A DNA stretch of 64,000 nt from Arthrobacter sp. ISL-72 (GTDB lineage Bacteria > Actinomycetota > Actinomycetes > Actinomycetales > Micrococcaceae), in contig NZ_JAGGPP010000027.1 in NCBI RefSeq assembly GCF_018613755.1, forward strand, positions 167,589 through 231,588, written 5' to 3'. The number at the start of each line of letters is the position of its first letter. The first letter of the stretch is position 1. Below the pieces are notes generated by a model. That model was not told the origin of the DNA. It made no database searches and saw only the letters and a program-made list of their open reading frames with translations. The position numbers were made by a program, and so were the translations under genes. Shown here piece by piece: positions 18,304 through 27,722 of the stretch.

Positions 18304-18684
18304 CTAGTAGGCGGGGTAGGCGGAGAGCATCTGGGCAAGGCCCGGATCGGCGGCCATTCCGCTCAGGCCGATGGCCGCTGCGATCATCGCGCCGGAGAAG
18401 CCGGTGACGCAGGCCGTAACCACGGCGAAGAACTTCCAGTCATCGCGCATGACGCTGCGGATGGTCTCCGGCAGGTCCAGGCCGGGTGCGATCAGGTTGG
18501 GGGCGGAGTCGGTGGTGCCGTCGTCGAGGAACGCAATGACGCGGTCATTGGCACGGTCCACGCGCATGGTGCTGATGTGGTTGCCGTGGCGGGCAAGAAG
18601 GATGTCGTGGCCTACGAGCTGGCGGCGCTGAAGCGTCAGCATATTGTTCCCCTGAGGTTGTTGGTACTCGGATGTCCGCACCAT
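18304..18684 (-). CDS. hypothetical membrane-anchored protein
   Basis: 126 aa, function unknown. Residues 15-75 are polar and resemble a small soluble beta domain (RHGNHISTMRVDRANDRVI); one hydrophobic helix spans about 84-108 (WKFFAVVTACVTGFSGAMIA). The start at 18684 has AGAGGG six bases upstream and a TAAAAT -10-like box just before that; an internal ATG at residue 15, also preceded by AGGGGA, is an alternative. Convergent with bkdC and divergent from the acyl-CoA ligase gene. No family recognised. Confidence 0.68.
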   Translation of the reverse strand: MVRTSEYQQPQGNNMLTLQRRQLVGHDILLARHGNHISTMRVDRANDRVIAFLDDGTTDSAPNLIAPGLDLPETIRSVMRDDWKFFAVVTACVTGFSGAMIAAAIGLSGMAADPGLAQMLSAYPAY

Positions 18685-18871
18685 CGAGCACCCTCTAATT
18701 TTATCGCTGTAGACCGCGCCAATCCGCCGAAAAACAGGTGAGGCTGCCCACCCAGGGCAGTGATGCCCATCAACCCGGGAGCCCCGGATGCTTGACAGGC
18801 CGAACTAGAGTTGCACCAGCTGCCGCCGAAAATTGCCGCCAGCTGCTGAAGCGGATCAAAGGAGATGTTGC

Positions 18872-20455
18872 GTGTTCTCGAGCCCCTTCCCGGACGTGGT
18901 CATCCCGGACCAAAGCATTTATGAGTACCTCTTCGGCGGACTCACTGAAGCAGACCTTGACCGGACCGCCGTCGTGGACGGAACCAGTGGCGGGGAGACC
19001 AGTTACCGCCAGCTGCTGGAACAAATCGACGCCGTGGCGGGTGCGGTGTCCGCGCTGGGATTGGGACCGCACGGCGTCGCGGCGATTCTGTGCCCCAATA
19101 TCCCGGCCTTCGCAGCGGTTTTCCACGGTCTGCTCCGCGCCGGTTCAACCGTCACCACCGTCAACTCCCTCTACACCGCCGATGAACTGGCGGACCAGCT
19201 TCAGGACGCCGGCGCCAGCTGGCTGTTCACGGTCTCCGCGCTGCTTCCGGGTGCGGAGGAAGCCGCGCGGCGCGTCGGAATCCCCGCGGACCGGCTGGTG
19301 GTGCTCGACGGCGCCCCGGGTCACCCCTCGCTTGGGGACCTGCTCGCTGCAGGCGCACGGGCGCCCGACGTTTCCTTTGACCCTGCGACACATGTGGCCG
19401 TGCTGCCGTACTCGTCAGGCACCACAGGGCGCCCCAAAGGCGTGATGCTCAGCCACCGCAATCTCGTGGCCAATGTGCAGCAGTCGCGCGGGCTGCTGAA
19501 CGTGCGGAACCAGGACAGACTGCTCGCCCTGCTGCCCTTCTTCCACATCTACGGCCTGACTGTGCTCCTCAACATTGCCCTGCGGGAACGGGCCTGCCTC
19601 GTGACCATGCCCCGCTTCGACCTCGCCGAATTCCTGCGCATCATCCAGGACCACAAATGCACCTACCTGTTCATCGCCCCGCCGGTGGCAGTGGCCCTGG
19701 CCAAGCACCCGCTCGTGGCCGAGTACGACCTCAGTTCCGTCCACACCACCCTGTCCGGCGCCGCGCCCCTGGACGGCCAACTCGGCGCTGCGCTCGCCCA
19801 GCGGCTCCGCTGCCGAGTGCTGCAGGGGTACGGGATGACCGAGATGAGCCCGGTATCGCACCTCATCCCGGTTGACGCCACCGACGTCCCGGTCAGCTCC
19901 GTGGGGTTTACGGTGCCCAACATGGAGTGCCGGCTTGTGGACACCGAAACGGGGGAGGACATCGACCTCCCAGCGGACGGAAGCAGCGCCCCGGGTCATC
20001 TGCTCTGCCGGGGACCGAACGTCATGCTGGGCTACCTGAACCGCCCGCAGGAAACTGCCGCCACGATCGACCCGGCGGGGTTCCTGCACACCGGGGACGT
20101 CGCGACCGTCCGGTCCGACGGCGTAGTAACCATCGTGGACCGGCTCAAGGAACTCATCAAATACAAGGGGTACCAGATCGCGCCGGCCGAACTTGAAGCG
20201 CTGCTGCTGACGCATCCCGGGATCGCGGATGCTGCCGTTGTCGGGACGCCCGACGCCGACAGACAGGAAGTCCCCATGGCTTTCGTGGTGCGCCAGCCGG
20301 GCGGGCAGGGGGAGGCGCTGGACGAAGCCGGCGTGATCGAATTTGTGGCGGCCAAAGTAGCACCCTTTAAAAAGATTCGCCGGGTGGAATTCGTCGACGC
20401 TGTGCCCAAGTCCCCCTCAGGCAAGATCCTGCGCAGGCTGCTGAGGGCGGGCTAG
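18872..20455 (+). CDS. AMP-dependent acyl-CoA synthetase/ligase, 4-coumarate-CoA ligase-like
   Basis: 527-aa ANL-superfamily enzyme that activates a carboxylic acid through an acyl-adenylate and transfers it to CoA. Motifs: P-loop LPYSSGTTGRPKGVM, A5 motif LQGYGMTEMSP, A7 LHTGDVATV, hinge DRLKELIKYKGYQIAPAELE, and catalytic Lys in PKSPSGKILRR. The overall pattern is nearest the 4-coumarate/firefly-luciferase clade; the acid (aromatic or fatty) cannot be decided. The GTG at 18872 is chosen because AAAGGAGA lies at 18858-18865; the longer frame from 18833 starts before it. Appears monocistronic. Confidence 0.91.
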   Translation: MFSSPFPDVVIPDQSIYEYLFGGLTEADLDRTAVVDGTSGGETSYRQLLEQIDAVAGAVSALGLGPHGVAAILCPNIPAFAAVFHGLLRAGSTVTTVNSLYTADELADQLQDAGASWLFTVSALLPGAEEAARRVGIPADRLVVLDGAPGHPSLGDLLAAGARAPDVSFDPATHVAVLPYSSGTTGRPKGVMLSHRNLVANVQQSRGLLNVRNQDRLLALLPFFHIYGLTVLLNIALRERACLVTMPRFDLAEFLRIIQDHKCTYLFIAPPVAVALAKHPLVAEYDLSSVHTTLSGAAPLDGQLGAALAQRLRCRVLQGYGMTEMSPVSHLIPVDATDVPVSSVGFTVPNMECRLVDTETGEDIDLPADGSSAPGHLLCRGPNVMLGYLNRPQETAATIDPAGFLHTGDVATVRSDGVVTIVDRLKELIKYKGYQIAPAELEALLLTHPGIADAAVVGTPDADRQEVPMAFVVRQPGGQGEALDEAGVIEFVAAKVAPFKKIRRVEFVDAVPKSPSGKILRRLLRAG

Positions 20456-20487
20456 CTGCCCAGGGCCGGCCAGCCCGCCTTTGGCGG

Positions 20488-20919
20488 CTACTCGGCGATG
20501 TCCGTCTTGGCGATATACACATCGCACGGCGCATTGTGCGCCACACTGTTGGCCACGCTGCCGAGGACGCGGCCAAGGCCCCGCATGCGGCGGTTGCCCA
20601 CCACGATCATGCGCGCGTCGAAACGCTCGGCTTCCTTGATGAGGGCTTCCGCCGGCTTGCCGCGCGCGGAGGAATAGGTGACCTTGAGGCCCGGCGTGCC
20701 CAGCCGCGCCGCCACTCCCTTGGCCACCTCTTCGGCGTACCCGGCGTCGGAGACAATCCAGCGGTCGCTGCCGCTGCCATAGACTTCGGTGCGGTCGGTG
20801 TCGAAGGCCGTCACCACGTGGAGCGTCGCCTCCAGGGATACGGCCAGACCCTGCGCAGTTTCCGCCGCCCTCATTGCAGTCTCGCTGCCGTCAACGCCGA
20901 CGACAATAATTCCGGTCAT
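20488..20919 (-). CDS. universal stress protein, UspA family
   Basis: 143-aa single-domain USP, probably a cytosolic dimer. The N-terminal VVGVDGSETAMRAAETA and C-terminal ATP-site motif MRGLGRVLGSVANSVAHNAPCDV (ending in the G-(9x)-G-S pattern) indicate an ATP-binding member. Start ATG 20919 is preceded by AGGAGC. Single gene between the convergent ligase and the PLP aminotransferase gene. Confidence 0.92.
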   Translation of the reverse strand: MTGIIVVGVDGSETAMRAAETAQGLAVSLEATLHVVTAFDTDRTEVYGSGSDRWIVSDAGYAEEVAKGVAARLGTPGLKVTYSSARGKPAEALIKEAERFDARMIVVGNRRMRGLGRVLGSVANSVAHNAPCDVYIAKTDIAE

Positions 20920-20984
20920 GATCCTGCTCCTAAGGGGTCGGTCAACCTGGTGAAGATGCCCAGCTACAGGCAGTGAGATTCAGG

Positions 20985-22277
20985 CTACAGTGCCGCGATG
21001 GCATCACGCAGTACCGGTGCCAGCCGCCGCACGCCCTCGGCGATGGCTTCAGGGGGAACGGCGCTGAACGCCAGCCGCAGCTTGTTGGACGGTTCATCCG
21101 AATGCGTGAAGGCCGCCCCCGGGATGAAGACCACACCCGCGTCGATGGCCTTCTGCAGCAGCGGATAGGTGTCCACGCCCGCGGGCAGCGTCACCCAGAC
21201 GAAGAAGCCGCCTTCAGGCCGGGTCCAGCTCAGCCCCTCCGGCATGTGTTCCTCCAAGGCCGCGAGCATGGCCTGGCACCGCTCCGAATAAAGCCCCCGG
21301 TACGTCTCGATCTGCCCTTTCCAGTCGTACTCCCGCAGGTACGCCGAGGCCAGCATCTGGTTCAGGGTCGGGGGGCAGAGCGTGACGGCTTCCGACGCCA
21401 GGTAGTAGCGGCGCTGGAGGTGGGCCGGCACCAGGGCCCAGCCCAGCCTCAGCCCCGGAGCGAAGATCTTGGAGAATGACCCCATGTAAATGACGTCGTC
21501 GGGGTTGGCGGCCCGGAGCGGGGCCAGCGGCTTGCCCTCGAATCGCAGCAACCCGTAGGGGTTGTCCTCAAGCACCAGAATATTCGCCCTGCGGCATATA
21601 TCGACGACTTCCTGCCGCCGGTCCCCTGCCAGGGTGATCCCGGACGGGTTGTTGAAGTTGGGGATCGTGTACAGGAACTTGATGTTCTTTCCGGCCGTCT
21701 GCAAGGCGGCGATCCTGGCTTCCAGGAGATCCGGGACCAGGCCGTGCTCATCCATGGGGACGGTGGCCACCTCCACCTGGTAGGCCTCGAACGTATTCAG
21801 GGCGCCTACATAGGTCGGGTCTTCCACCAGCACCACGTCCCCCGGGTCGCAGAACACCTTGGTCGCGACGTCCTGAGCGGACTGCGAGCCCGCAGTGACA
21901 ACCACGTTCCGGGGATCCGCATCGAGGATTCCCTCTGCCGCCATCACTTCGCAGATCTGGGTACGGAGTTCCTCAGTTCCCTGGCCGGTGCCGTACTGCA
22001 AGGCAGTCAGGCCCTGTTCGGAGATGATTTTGGCCGCTGTTTGGCCCAGCCGTTCCAGCGGCAGCGATTGAAGGTACGGACTGCCGCCGGCCAGCGACAC
22101 CAGGCCGGGCCGCAGGGAGATATCAAAGACGTCGCGGACGGCGGACTGCTTGATGTTGGCTGCTCGCTCCGAGAAAAGTTCATCATGGCGGTGGGCGGAC
22201 GTAGCCGCGCGTTCAATAGCGTCAATGGCTTCGGCGGGGAGGACAGCGGTCGCGGCATCGAGTGTTTCGTGGGTCAC
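20985..22277 (-). CDS. PLP-dependent aminotransferase (2-aminoadipate/kynurenine-type, class I)
   Basis: 430-aa fold-type I aminotransferase of the MocR-derived/LysN group but without a DNA-binding domain. Motifs: SLAGGSPYLQSLP, LQYGTGQGTEELR, IPNFNNPSGI (Asn contacting PLP), EDNPYGLLRFEG (Asp), and GSFSKIFAPGLRLGW with the PLP Lys. Likely substrates are 2-oxo acids such as 2-oxoadipate or branched/aromatic ones. Start taken as GTG 22277, where similarity to family begins; a TATCCT box only four bases upstream and no ribosome site hint at a leaderless or near-leaderless transcript. The longer frame from 22376 runs through the promoter. Divergent from the ICL/PEP-mutase family gene. Confidence 0.86.
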   Translation of the reverse strand: MTHETLDAATAVLPAEAIDAIERAATSAHRHDELFSERAANIKQSAVRDVFDISLRPGLVSLAGGSPYLQSLPLERLGQTAAKIISEQGLTALQYGTGQGTEELRTQICEVMAAEGILDADPRNVVVTAGSQSAQDVATKVFCDPGDVVLVEDPTYVGALNTFEAYQVEVATVPMDEHGLVPDLLEARIAALQTAGKNIKFLYTIPNFNNPSGITLAGDRRQEVVDICRRANILVLEDNPYGLLRFEGKPLAPLRAANPDDVIYMGSFSKIFAPGLRLGWALVPAHLQRRYYLASEAVTLCPPTLNQMLASAYLREYDWKGQIETYRGLYSERCQAMLAALEEHMPEGLSWTRPEGGFFVWVTLPAGVDTYPLLQKAIDAGVVFIPGAAFTHSDEPSNKLRLAFSAVPPEAIAEGVRRLAPVLRDAIAAL

Positions 22278-22358
22278 ACTGACAGGATACAGCCAGTTGT
22301 TATCCGTTATGCAACGTTTGTTGACTGCTTTTCCCGCGAGGCGCACACTGGGCGCGGG

Positions 22359-22386
22359 GCACTCCACCTGCAGCACTCCACCTGCG
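22359..22386. repeat. 14-bp tandem duplication in a divergent promoter region
   Basis: GCACTCCACCTGC(A/G) occurs twice back to back (22359-22372 and 22373-22386) between the divergent aminotransferase and ICL-family genes. Might be a duplicated operator half-site or a slippage event. Confidence 0.55.
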
Positions 22387-22425
22387 GTGCTTTACCTAGC
22401 GGCCCGCAGGGCATGGAATAGACAA

Positions 22426-23271
22426 ATGACAACGCACAGTCACCTCGCACCCTTGGCCGCCTCCTTCCACGCCCTTCACTCGAACGGGGCCCCGCTGGTC
22501 CTGGTGAACGTTTGGGATGTGGCGTCGTCACGCCTGGTGGAGGAGGCCGGAGCCGCGGCGCTTGCCACCTCCAGTTCAGCAGTGTCGTGGAGCCTGGGCT
22601 TTCCTGACGGCAACCAGCTGCCGCGGGAACTCGCCATGGCGGCGCTGCAACGGATCGCTTCGTCGACTGCGCTGCCGGTTACGGCGGATATCGAAACCGG
22701 GTACGCGGGCGCTGCTGGCGCCTTCCAGGATGGCGAGCTGCGGGAAACCATCCGCAGTGTACTGGCGGCCGGGGCGGTCGGCATCAATTTCGAGGACTCC
22801 GGCGATGAGCCGCTGACGGAGGTCGACGAGCAGGCGCGCCGCATCGCCGTCGTCCGGCGTGCAGCGGAGGACGAAGGCGTGGACTTGTTCATCAACGCGC
22901 GAACCGACACCTACCTGTCCGGCCGGTTTCCGGACACCGCGTTCACTGACACCCTTCGCCGTGCCGAAGCGTACGTTGCTGCGGGCGCGAACGGCATCTT
23001 CGTGCCGGGGGTGCAGGATCTGCACGTGCTCCATGATTTGTCCCGGCGGATCGCCGCGCCCCTGAACGCACTCGCCGGGCTGGGCGCGCCTTCCGTGGGG
23101 GAACTGCACGACGCCGGTGTCCGCCGGATCAGCATCGGCGGCAACACTGCGAAGGCCGCCTATGCCACTGTGTCCCGCGTGGCCGAGGACGTCCTTGGCG
23201 ACGGCAACTGGTCCGAGCTGGCCGGTTCCCGCAGCCATGCGGCCATGGATGAGCTGTTCCGCCGCAGCTGA
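22426..23271 (+). CDS. isocitrate lyase/PEP mutase family protein
   Basis: 281-aa TIM-barrel enzyme of the ICL/PEPM superfamily. Visible: NVWDVASSRLVEEAGAAALA (phosphonomutase-like opening), TADIETGYAG (metal-binding Asp), GINFEDS (metal Glu/Asp), and NARTDTYL. It lacks the KKCGH signature of true isocitrate and methylisocitrate lyases, so a C-C lyase acting on an oxaloacetate-like or 2-alkylmalate-type acid is more likely; exact reaction unknown. The ATG at 22426 has only a poor ribosome site. Divergent from the PLP aminotransferase. Confidence 0.87.
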   Translation: MTTHSHLAPLAASFHALHSNGAPLVLVNVWDVASSRLVEEAGAAALATSSSAVSWSLGFPDGNQLPRELAMAALQRIASSTALPVTADIETGYAGAAGAFQDGELRETIRSVLAAGAVGINFEDSGDEPLTEVDEQARRIAVVRRAAEDEGVDLFINARTDTYLSGRFPDTAFTDTLRRAEAYVAAGANGIFVPGVQDLHVLHDLSRRIAAPLNALAGLGAPSVGELHDAGVRRISIGGNTAKAAYATVSRVAEDVLGDGNWSELAGSRSHAAMDELFRRS

Positions 23272-23321
23272 CCGGCCCGGCTGACCAGTCCGCGCGTCAG
23301 GCGCACGCGGCCGGCCCGCCT

Positions 23322-24200
23322 TTACCGGAGGCTAAGGACGTCCGCCAGCCGCCGCCCGTCCACGTAGATTTCCGCCCGTGCCGCGCCGACGGCGGAAACT
23401 GCGGTGTGCGTGAGCTGGGCTTCCAGGCGCGGGATGTCACAGGTGCCTCCCGGCCGGACGGTGCCGGTGAGGTTCACCACCACTGTGGTGCCGTCGAAGT
23501 AAGCGGAAACGTACTGCAGTGAGGAGCCGTGCAGTGAGTTGTACAACCCGTTGGGTGGCTCGCCGCCGCCCAGCAGGATGCCGAGGGCGGCATGGAGCGG
23601 TTCCTCCGCCCCGGCGGGGCTGTGGAAAACCGCTACCAGGCTGTCGTTGCAGCCGAACCGCACTCCGGTGCTGCCGCCGTCGTCCAGTGCAACGAAGTAC
23701 ACGGGGGTTCCGCCCTGCACTTGGCCGGGCGGTGCGGCCTGACCGCCTGCTGCTGGTTCCTCCGGAACGGTGAAGCTCCCCGAACCCGAGCTGCCGGTTC
23801 CGGAATTGCCCGAACTGCCTGCAGCGGGGCTGCCTGCTCCGGAACCCGCCATCCCGCCGGGAAGTTTTCCGCCGTCGGAACCGTCCGTCGTTGCGGTGCC
23901 CGCTGCGGCGTCCGCATCCGCGCCGGCCTGGGGCGCGGGGCTTCCGGCCATTCCGGGGGTCGCGGGCAGTCCGGGTCCGCCCGGGCCGGGTGCGGCCGTC
24001 GGCGGGAGTCCCGCGTCGGCATCAGCGGGGACGGTGGCCGGGAACGGTGCCGGCAAAGGCTGTGGCTCCGGCAGTTGACCGGCCCCCGCCGCCGAACCTT
24101 CGGGTGACCTGGCGCCAGGCAGCGAGCACGATCCGAGCCACAGCGGAAGCATCAGACCGGCCGCTGCCGCAGCTGCCCGGACCCCAAGCGTGAACCTCAT
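23322..24200 (-). CDS. GerMN-domain lipoprotein with low-complexity linker
   Basis: 292-aa surface lipoprotein. Signal peptide 1-24 with the lipid-modified Cys in WLGSC (C25); residues 30-175 are a Pro/Ala/Gly/Ser-rich flexible stretch likely spanning the cell wall; residues about 180-292 form a GerMN domain (PVYFVALDDGG, LLGGGEPPNGLYNSL, and the terminal AEIYVDGRRL). GerMN domains occur in spore germination and cell-surface proteins; here the role is unknown. The chosen ATG 24200 begins the signal peptide; the longer frame to 24242 would put a soluble stretch in front. Confidence 0.83.
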   Translation of the reverse strand: MRFTLGVRAAAAAAGLMLPLWLGSCSLPGARSPEGSAAGAGQLPEPQPLPAPFPATVPADADAGLPPTAAPGPGGPGLPATPGMAGSPAPQAGADADAAAGTATTDGSDGGKLPGGMAGSGAGSPAAGSSGNSGTGSSGSGSFTVPEEPAAGGQAAPPGQVQGGTPVYFVALDDGGSTGVRFGCNDSLVAVFHSPAGAEEPLHAALGILLGGGEPPNGLYNSLHGSSLQYVSAYFDGTTVVVNLTGTVRPGGTCDIPRLEAQLTHTAVSAVGAARAEIYVDGRRLADVLSLR

Positions 24201-24323
24201 GAACGCACCGCACTTCCAGCTCTCGCACGTCCCCGTCTCCACGTTACGGCTGTGCCGGTGCGGGCGGAATATGTGCCGAGTGACGGTTCTGCGTCAGCTC
24301 CATCACGGAATGGTGACGCGCAA

Positions 24324-24355
24324 AAAACGCCCCCGGCGGCTGCCGGGGGCGTTTT
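24324..24355 (-). terminator. intrinsic terminator of the FMN reductase gene
   Basis: Perfect 14-bp inverted repeat (AAAACGCCCCCGGC and complement) around a 4-base loop, followed on the minus strand by a run of six T. Lies 7 bp past the stop of the reductase gene; textbook rho-independent terminator. Confidence 0.92.
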
Positions 24356-24362
24356 GGTGGAA

Positions 24363-24929
24363 TCAGGCTGCTTCGGCTGCGCTGCCTGCGTTAGCCAGGA
24401 CGCTGAAGAGGCCCTTGATCTGCTCCACGACTTCGGCGTCGTCCTTGGGGTGGACTTCGGCAAAGCGGACCATGGAACCGGGGACTGCCAGCTTGGCATC
24501 CTCGAGGACCCGGGCGCCGGCGATGCCGACGGCCTTGCGGGCTTCGTCCTGGGCCCAGACCCCGCCGTACTGGCCGAACGCGGTGCCGACGACGGCGGTC
24601 GGCTTGCCGCTGAGGGCGCCGGCGCCGAAGGGGCGGGACAGCCAGTCGATGGCGTTCTTGAGCGAGGCGGGCACGGTTCCGTTGTGCTCGGGAGTGACCA
24701 GCAGCAGGGCGTCGGCCTCGTTGGCGGCCGCGCGCAGTGCTGCGGCGGCGGCCGGGACCTGGCCCTCGACGTCGATGTCCTCGTTGTAGAACGGGATGTT
24801 GCCCAGGCTTTCATGGATGACCACCTCGACCTGCTCCGGGGCGTTCAGCTGGATGGCTTCGGCGAGCTTCTGGTTGGTGGATTCGGCGCGCAGGCTGCCG
24901 ACCAATGTGAGTACGGTGCTCTTGGACAT
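24363..24929 (-). CDS. NADPH-dependent FMN reductase family protein
   Basis: 188-aa flavodoxin-fold oxidoreductase (quinone/chromate/azo-type). The FMN phosphate loop GSLRAESTNQKLAEAI and the flavin-binding TPEHNGTVPASLKNAIDWLSR-type segment (res about 78-97) match the SsuE/ChrR family. Start ATG 24929 is preceded by GGAG. Divergent from a TetR gene (124 bp), which probably represses it via the dyad at 25010-25023; ends in a strong terminator. Confidence 0.92.
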   Translation of the reverse strand: MSKSTVLTLVGSLRAESTNQKLAEAIQLNAPEQVEVVIHESLGNIPFYNEDIDVEGQVPAAAAALRAAANEADALLLVTPEHNGTVPASLKNAIDWLSRPFGAGALSGKPTAVVGTAFGQYGGVWAQDEARKAVGIAGARVLEDAKLAVPGSMVRFAEVHPKDDAEVVEQIKGLFSVLANAGSAAEAA

Positions 24930-25009
24930 GTGAACTCCTAGTGTCTGGCCGCGGAAGGTCCGCCGGCTGGTTGGTCGCGGAGGCTTGTTGATGCCTTCAC
25001 TCTGCTAAA

Positions 25010-25023
25010 CGGACTACGGTCCG
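25010..25023. promoter_or_regulatory. TetR-type operator dyad between reductase and TetR genes
   Basis: CGGAC-TACG-GTCCG perfect inverted repeat lying 18 bp upstream of the TAGAAT box of the TetR gene and 80 bp upstream of the reductase gene; position and form fit autoregulation by the adjacent TetR protein. Confidence 0.6.
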
Positions 25024-25040
25024 AATGTTATTCCCGGGGC

Positions 25041-25046
25041 TAGAAT
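25041..25046 (+). promoter_or_regulatory. -10 box of leaderless TetR mRNA
   Basis: TAGAAT seven bases before the GTG start at 25054, with no ribosome-binding site in between. Confidence 0.6.
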
Positions 25047-25053
25047 ATTTCTT

Positions 25054-25692
25054 GTGAGCCTCATTCCAATACGCTCCGGCTCGCCGCCGGGCGGGGAGAC
25101 GGAACGCAGCGACGCCGCCCGCAACCGGGAGCTGCTGCTCCGGGCTGCCCGCGAACTCATTGAGGAGCGCGGGGCGGATGGCCTCACGATGGACCGGCTC
25201 GCCGAGCGCGCCGGCGTGGGCAAAGGCACCGTCTTCCGGAGGTTCGGATCCAGGGCCGGGCTCATGATGACGCTGCTCAGCGACTCGGAGGCCGCTTTTC
25301 AGGGCCGGTTCATGTTCGGACCGCCGCCCCTGGGGCCGGGCGCACCGCCGCTGGACCGGCTGGGGGCGTTCGGTGCGGAGCGGATCGCCTACGTCATGGA
25401 GTTCGGTGAACTGGCCCGGGCCGCGGACGCGTCCGCCCACAACCGCTTCGATGTGCCCGCCGCCGTGCTCTGGCACCGTCACATCGAAATGCTTCTCCGC
25501 ACGGCCGGGGTCACCGCGGACCCGTGGCTTATGGCGATGTCGCTGAGCTCCACCCTGGATCCGGAGCGGCTGCTTCATGCGGTCCGGGTGCACCATGTGA
25601 CTCCGGAGCGGCTGGCGGAGTCGTGGCGGGAGCTTGTCACCCGCGTGGTCAGCTGTCCCGGCGGTGCCGCCGGTCCGCCGGAGAGGGCATAA
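25054..25692 (+). CDS. TetR/AcrR family transcriptional regulator
   Basis: 212-aa repressor. HTH at res about 25-70: LLLRAARELIEERGADGLTM followed by DRLAERAGVGKGTVFRRFGS, the recognition helix and family-typical FxxFGS turn. The C-terminal ligand domain is specific. GTG 25054 is the only sensible start and appears leaderless. It is divergent from the FMN reductase gene and is its likely repressor, responding perhaps to an electrophile or quinone (inference from the neighbour). Confidence 0.91.
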   Translation: MSLIPIRSGSPPGGETERSDAARNRELLLRAARELIEERGADGLTMDRLAERAGVGKGTVFRRFGSRAGLMMTLLSDSEAAFQGRFMFGPPPLGPGAPPLDRLGAFGAERIAYVMEFGELARAADASAHNRFDVPAAVLWHRHIEMLLRTAGVTADPWLMAMSLSSTLDPERLLHAVRVHHVTPERLAESWRELVTRVVSCPGGAAGPPERA

Positions 25693-25777
25693 TCCCCGTA
25701 AAACCGTCCAGTATGTGGTAGTTTGCTCTGGAATGTGACCCGCAGCGTGGGGGACGACGGAAGGATCGACGGGAGAC

Positions 25778-26764
25778 ATGTTCCGCTACCTCGCCAAACG
25801 AACCGCCACGTACCTGCTTATGATCTTCCTGACCACTTCCGCGGGATATTTCCTCGCTGTCAGCACGCTTCAGCCGGCCCTCCTGGAGCAGGAACGCATT
25901 CCGCGGCCCACGCCCGAGCAGGTGGCCAACTCCTTCCGGCTTAAGGGCCTTGACCCGACGCTCAGTCCCTGGGAGCGGTACATCGACTGGCTCACGGCGA
26001 TTGTCACGCGCTGGGACTGGGGGCGAAGTCCCAACGGAGCGCTTATCAACGCGGAGTTCGGCGACCGGGTGTGGATCTCCACGCGGCTGTTCCTGGCCGC
26101 CGTCGTGCTGACACTGATCATCGGTGTGGCACTTGGCGTGTACACCGCCGCCCGGCAGTACAAATTCCAGGACCGCGTTATTACCTCCTATAGCTACCTC
26201 GCATACATCATTCCGGCGCCGATTGCGTACTTCCTGGTGCAGCTCGGGGCCATCAACCTCAACGACACCGTCGGCGAACGGATCTTCTTCGTCACCGGCA
26301 TTTCAACTCCCGGACTGGACGGCGGCGCCTGGGTCCGGTTCGTCGACATGCTGGCCCACTACGCAGTCCCCACGCTGGCCATCACCCTGGTGGGCTGGGG
26401 CACCTACCAGATCGCCCAGCGCCAGTACCTGCTGGACAATGTCAACGCCGACTTCGTCCGCACAGCCCGGGCCAAAGGGCTCACGCGCAACCAGGCCATC
26501 ACCCGCCACGCGCTGCGTGTCTCGTTCATCCCGGTGGCGCAAAGTATCGCGTTCACCATCCCCGCCATCTTCGCCGGGGGCTTCTTCGCGGAGAAGATCT
26601 TCGCCTGGCCGGGTGTCGGTTCGTGGAGCATCGACGCCATCGCCCTGCAGGATGTCAATGCCGCCACCGCCACCCTGGCGTACGGGTCCGTGATCTTTGC
26701 GATCGGGGCCATCCTCGCGGACTTCGCCACGACCCTCGTCGACCCGAGGGTGCGGGTCCAGTAG
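25778..26764 (+). CDS. dppB: peptide/solute ABC transporter permease (DppB type)
   Basis: 328-aa inner-membrane subunit of a dipeptide/oligopeptide/nickel-type importer. N-terminal TM helix plus a long extracytoplasmic loop, then about five further TM helices; the EAA-like loop that docks on the ATPase is DFVRTARAKGLTRNQAITRH. First gene of a tight operon (permease, permease, fused ATPase, binding protein) transcribed rightwards. Ribosome site GGGAG eight bases before ATG 25778. Substrate not predictable from this subunit. Confidence 0.93.
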   Translation: MFRYLAKRTATYLLMIFLTTSAGYFLAVSTLQPALLEQERIPRPTPEQVANSFRLKGLDPTLSPWERYIDWLTAIVTRWDWGRSPNGALINAEFGDRVWISTRLFLAAVVLTLIIGVALGVYTAARQYKFQDRVITSYSYLAYIIPAPIAYFLVQLGAINLNDTVGERIFFVTGISTPGLDGGAWVRFVDMLAHYAVPTLAITLVGWGTYQIAQRQYLLDNVNADFVRTARAKGLTRNQAITRHALRVSFIPVAQSIAFTIPAIFAGGFFAEKIFAWPGVGSWSIDAIALQDVNAATATLAYGSVIFAIGAILADFATTLVDPRVRVQ

Positions 26765-26766
26765 CC

Positions 26767-27722
26767 ATGACGAACCTGAATGCCATCGACCCGGCCGCCG
26801 TCGCGGAGGAAGCACGCATCGAGAACGACGACGTCGTGATGGCCAAGTCCGCAATCATCCTGCGGCGCTTCCTGCGGAACAAGACAGCCGTGGCCGGCCT
26901 GGTGCTCTTCCTCGCCCTGACGGTCTTCTCCTTTGCCGGCGGTTTCTTCTCCGCTTGGGACAAGGAAACCATCGACCCCTTCAACATCGGCATGCCGCCC
27001 TCCGCCGAGCACCTGCTGGGCACATCGCAGGCGGGCATCGACCTGTACGCCCTCACGGTGGAAGGCACCAGGATCTCCATTCTCATCGGCCTGGTGGTGG
27101 GCCTCGTTTCGGTGCTGATCGCCGCGGTCTACGGCTGCACCATGGCCTACTTCGGCGGCAAGGTGGACAAGGTCATGCTGTTCGTCCTGGAGGCCCTCAT
27201 CATGATGCCGGCCCTCCTGGTGGTTGCCGTGGCCACCAGCGGCGGAGGAGACGGACTGCGGGAGAATGTTCCGAGCTGGCTGCTGCTGATCATTGTGCTC
27301 CTGGTCTTCAGCTGGATGGGCAGCGCCCGGCTGATCCGCTCCCTCGCGATGTCCCTTATGCAGCGCGATTTCGTCAAGGCTGCCCGGTACATGGGGGTCC
27401 CCGCGCGCCGGATCGTCTGGCGGCACTTGGTCCCGAACATCGGCTCCTTGCTGGTCCTGGACATCACCCGCGGCGTCACGGGCGCCGTCCTGGCCGAGGT
27501 GGCGTTCTCGTTCGTAGGGATCGGCATCAAGGTCCCGGACGTGAGCCTGGGCGTCCTCATCAACCAGGCGACCTCGCAGGTCCAGACGTTCCCGTGGATG
27601 TTCTGGGTCCCGCTCGTGGTGATGTTCCTGCTGACGGGTTCGCTGGCCATGATGAACGACGGCCTGCGCGATGCGTTCGACCCCGGGTCCGGCTCCGTCG
27701 GCCGCGCCAGGAGGAAGGGCAA

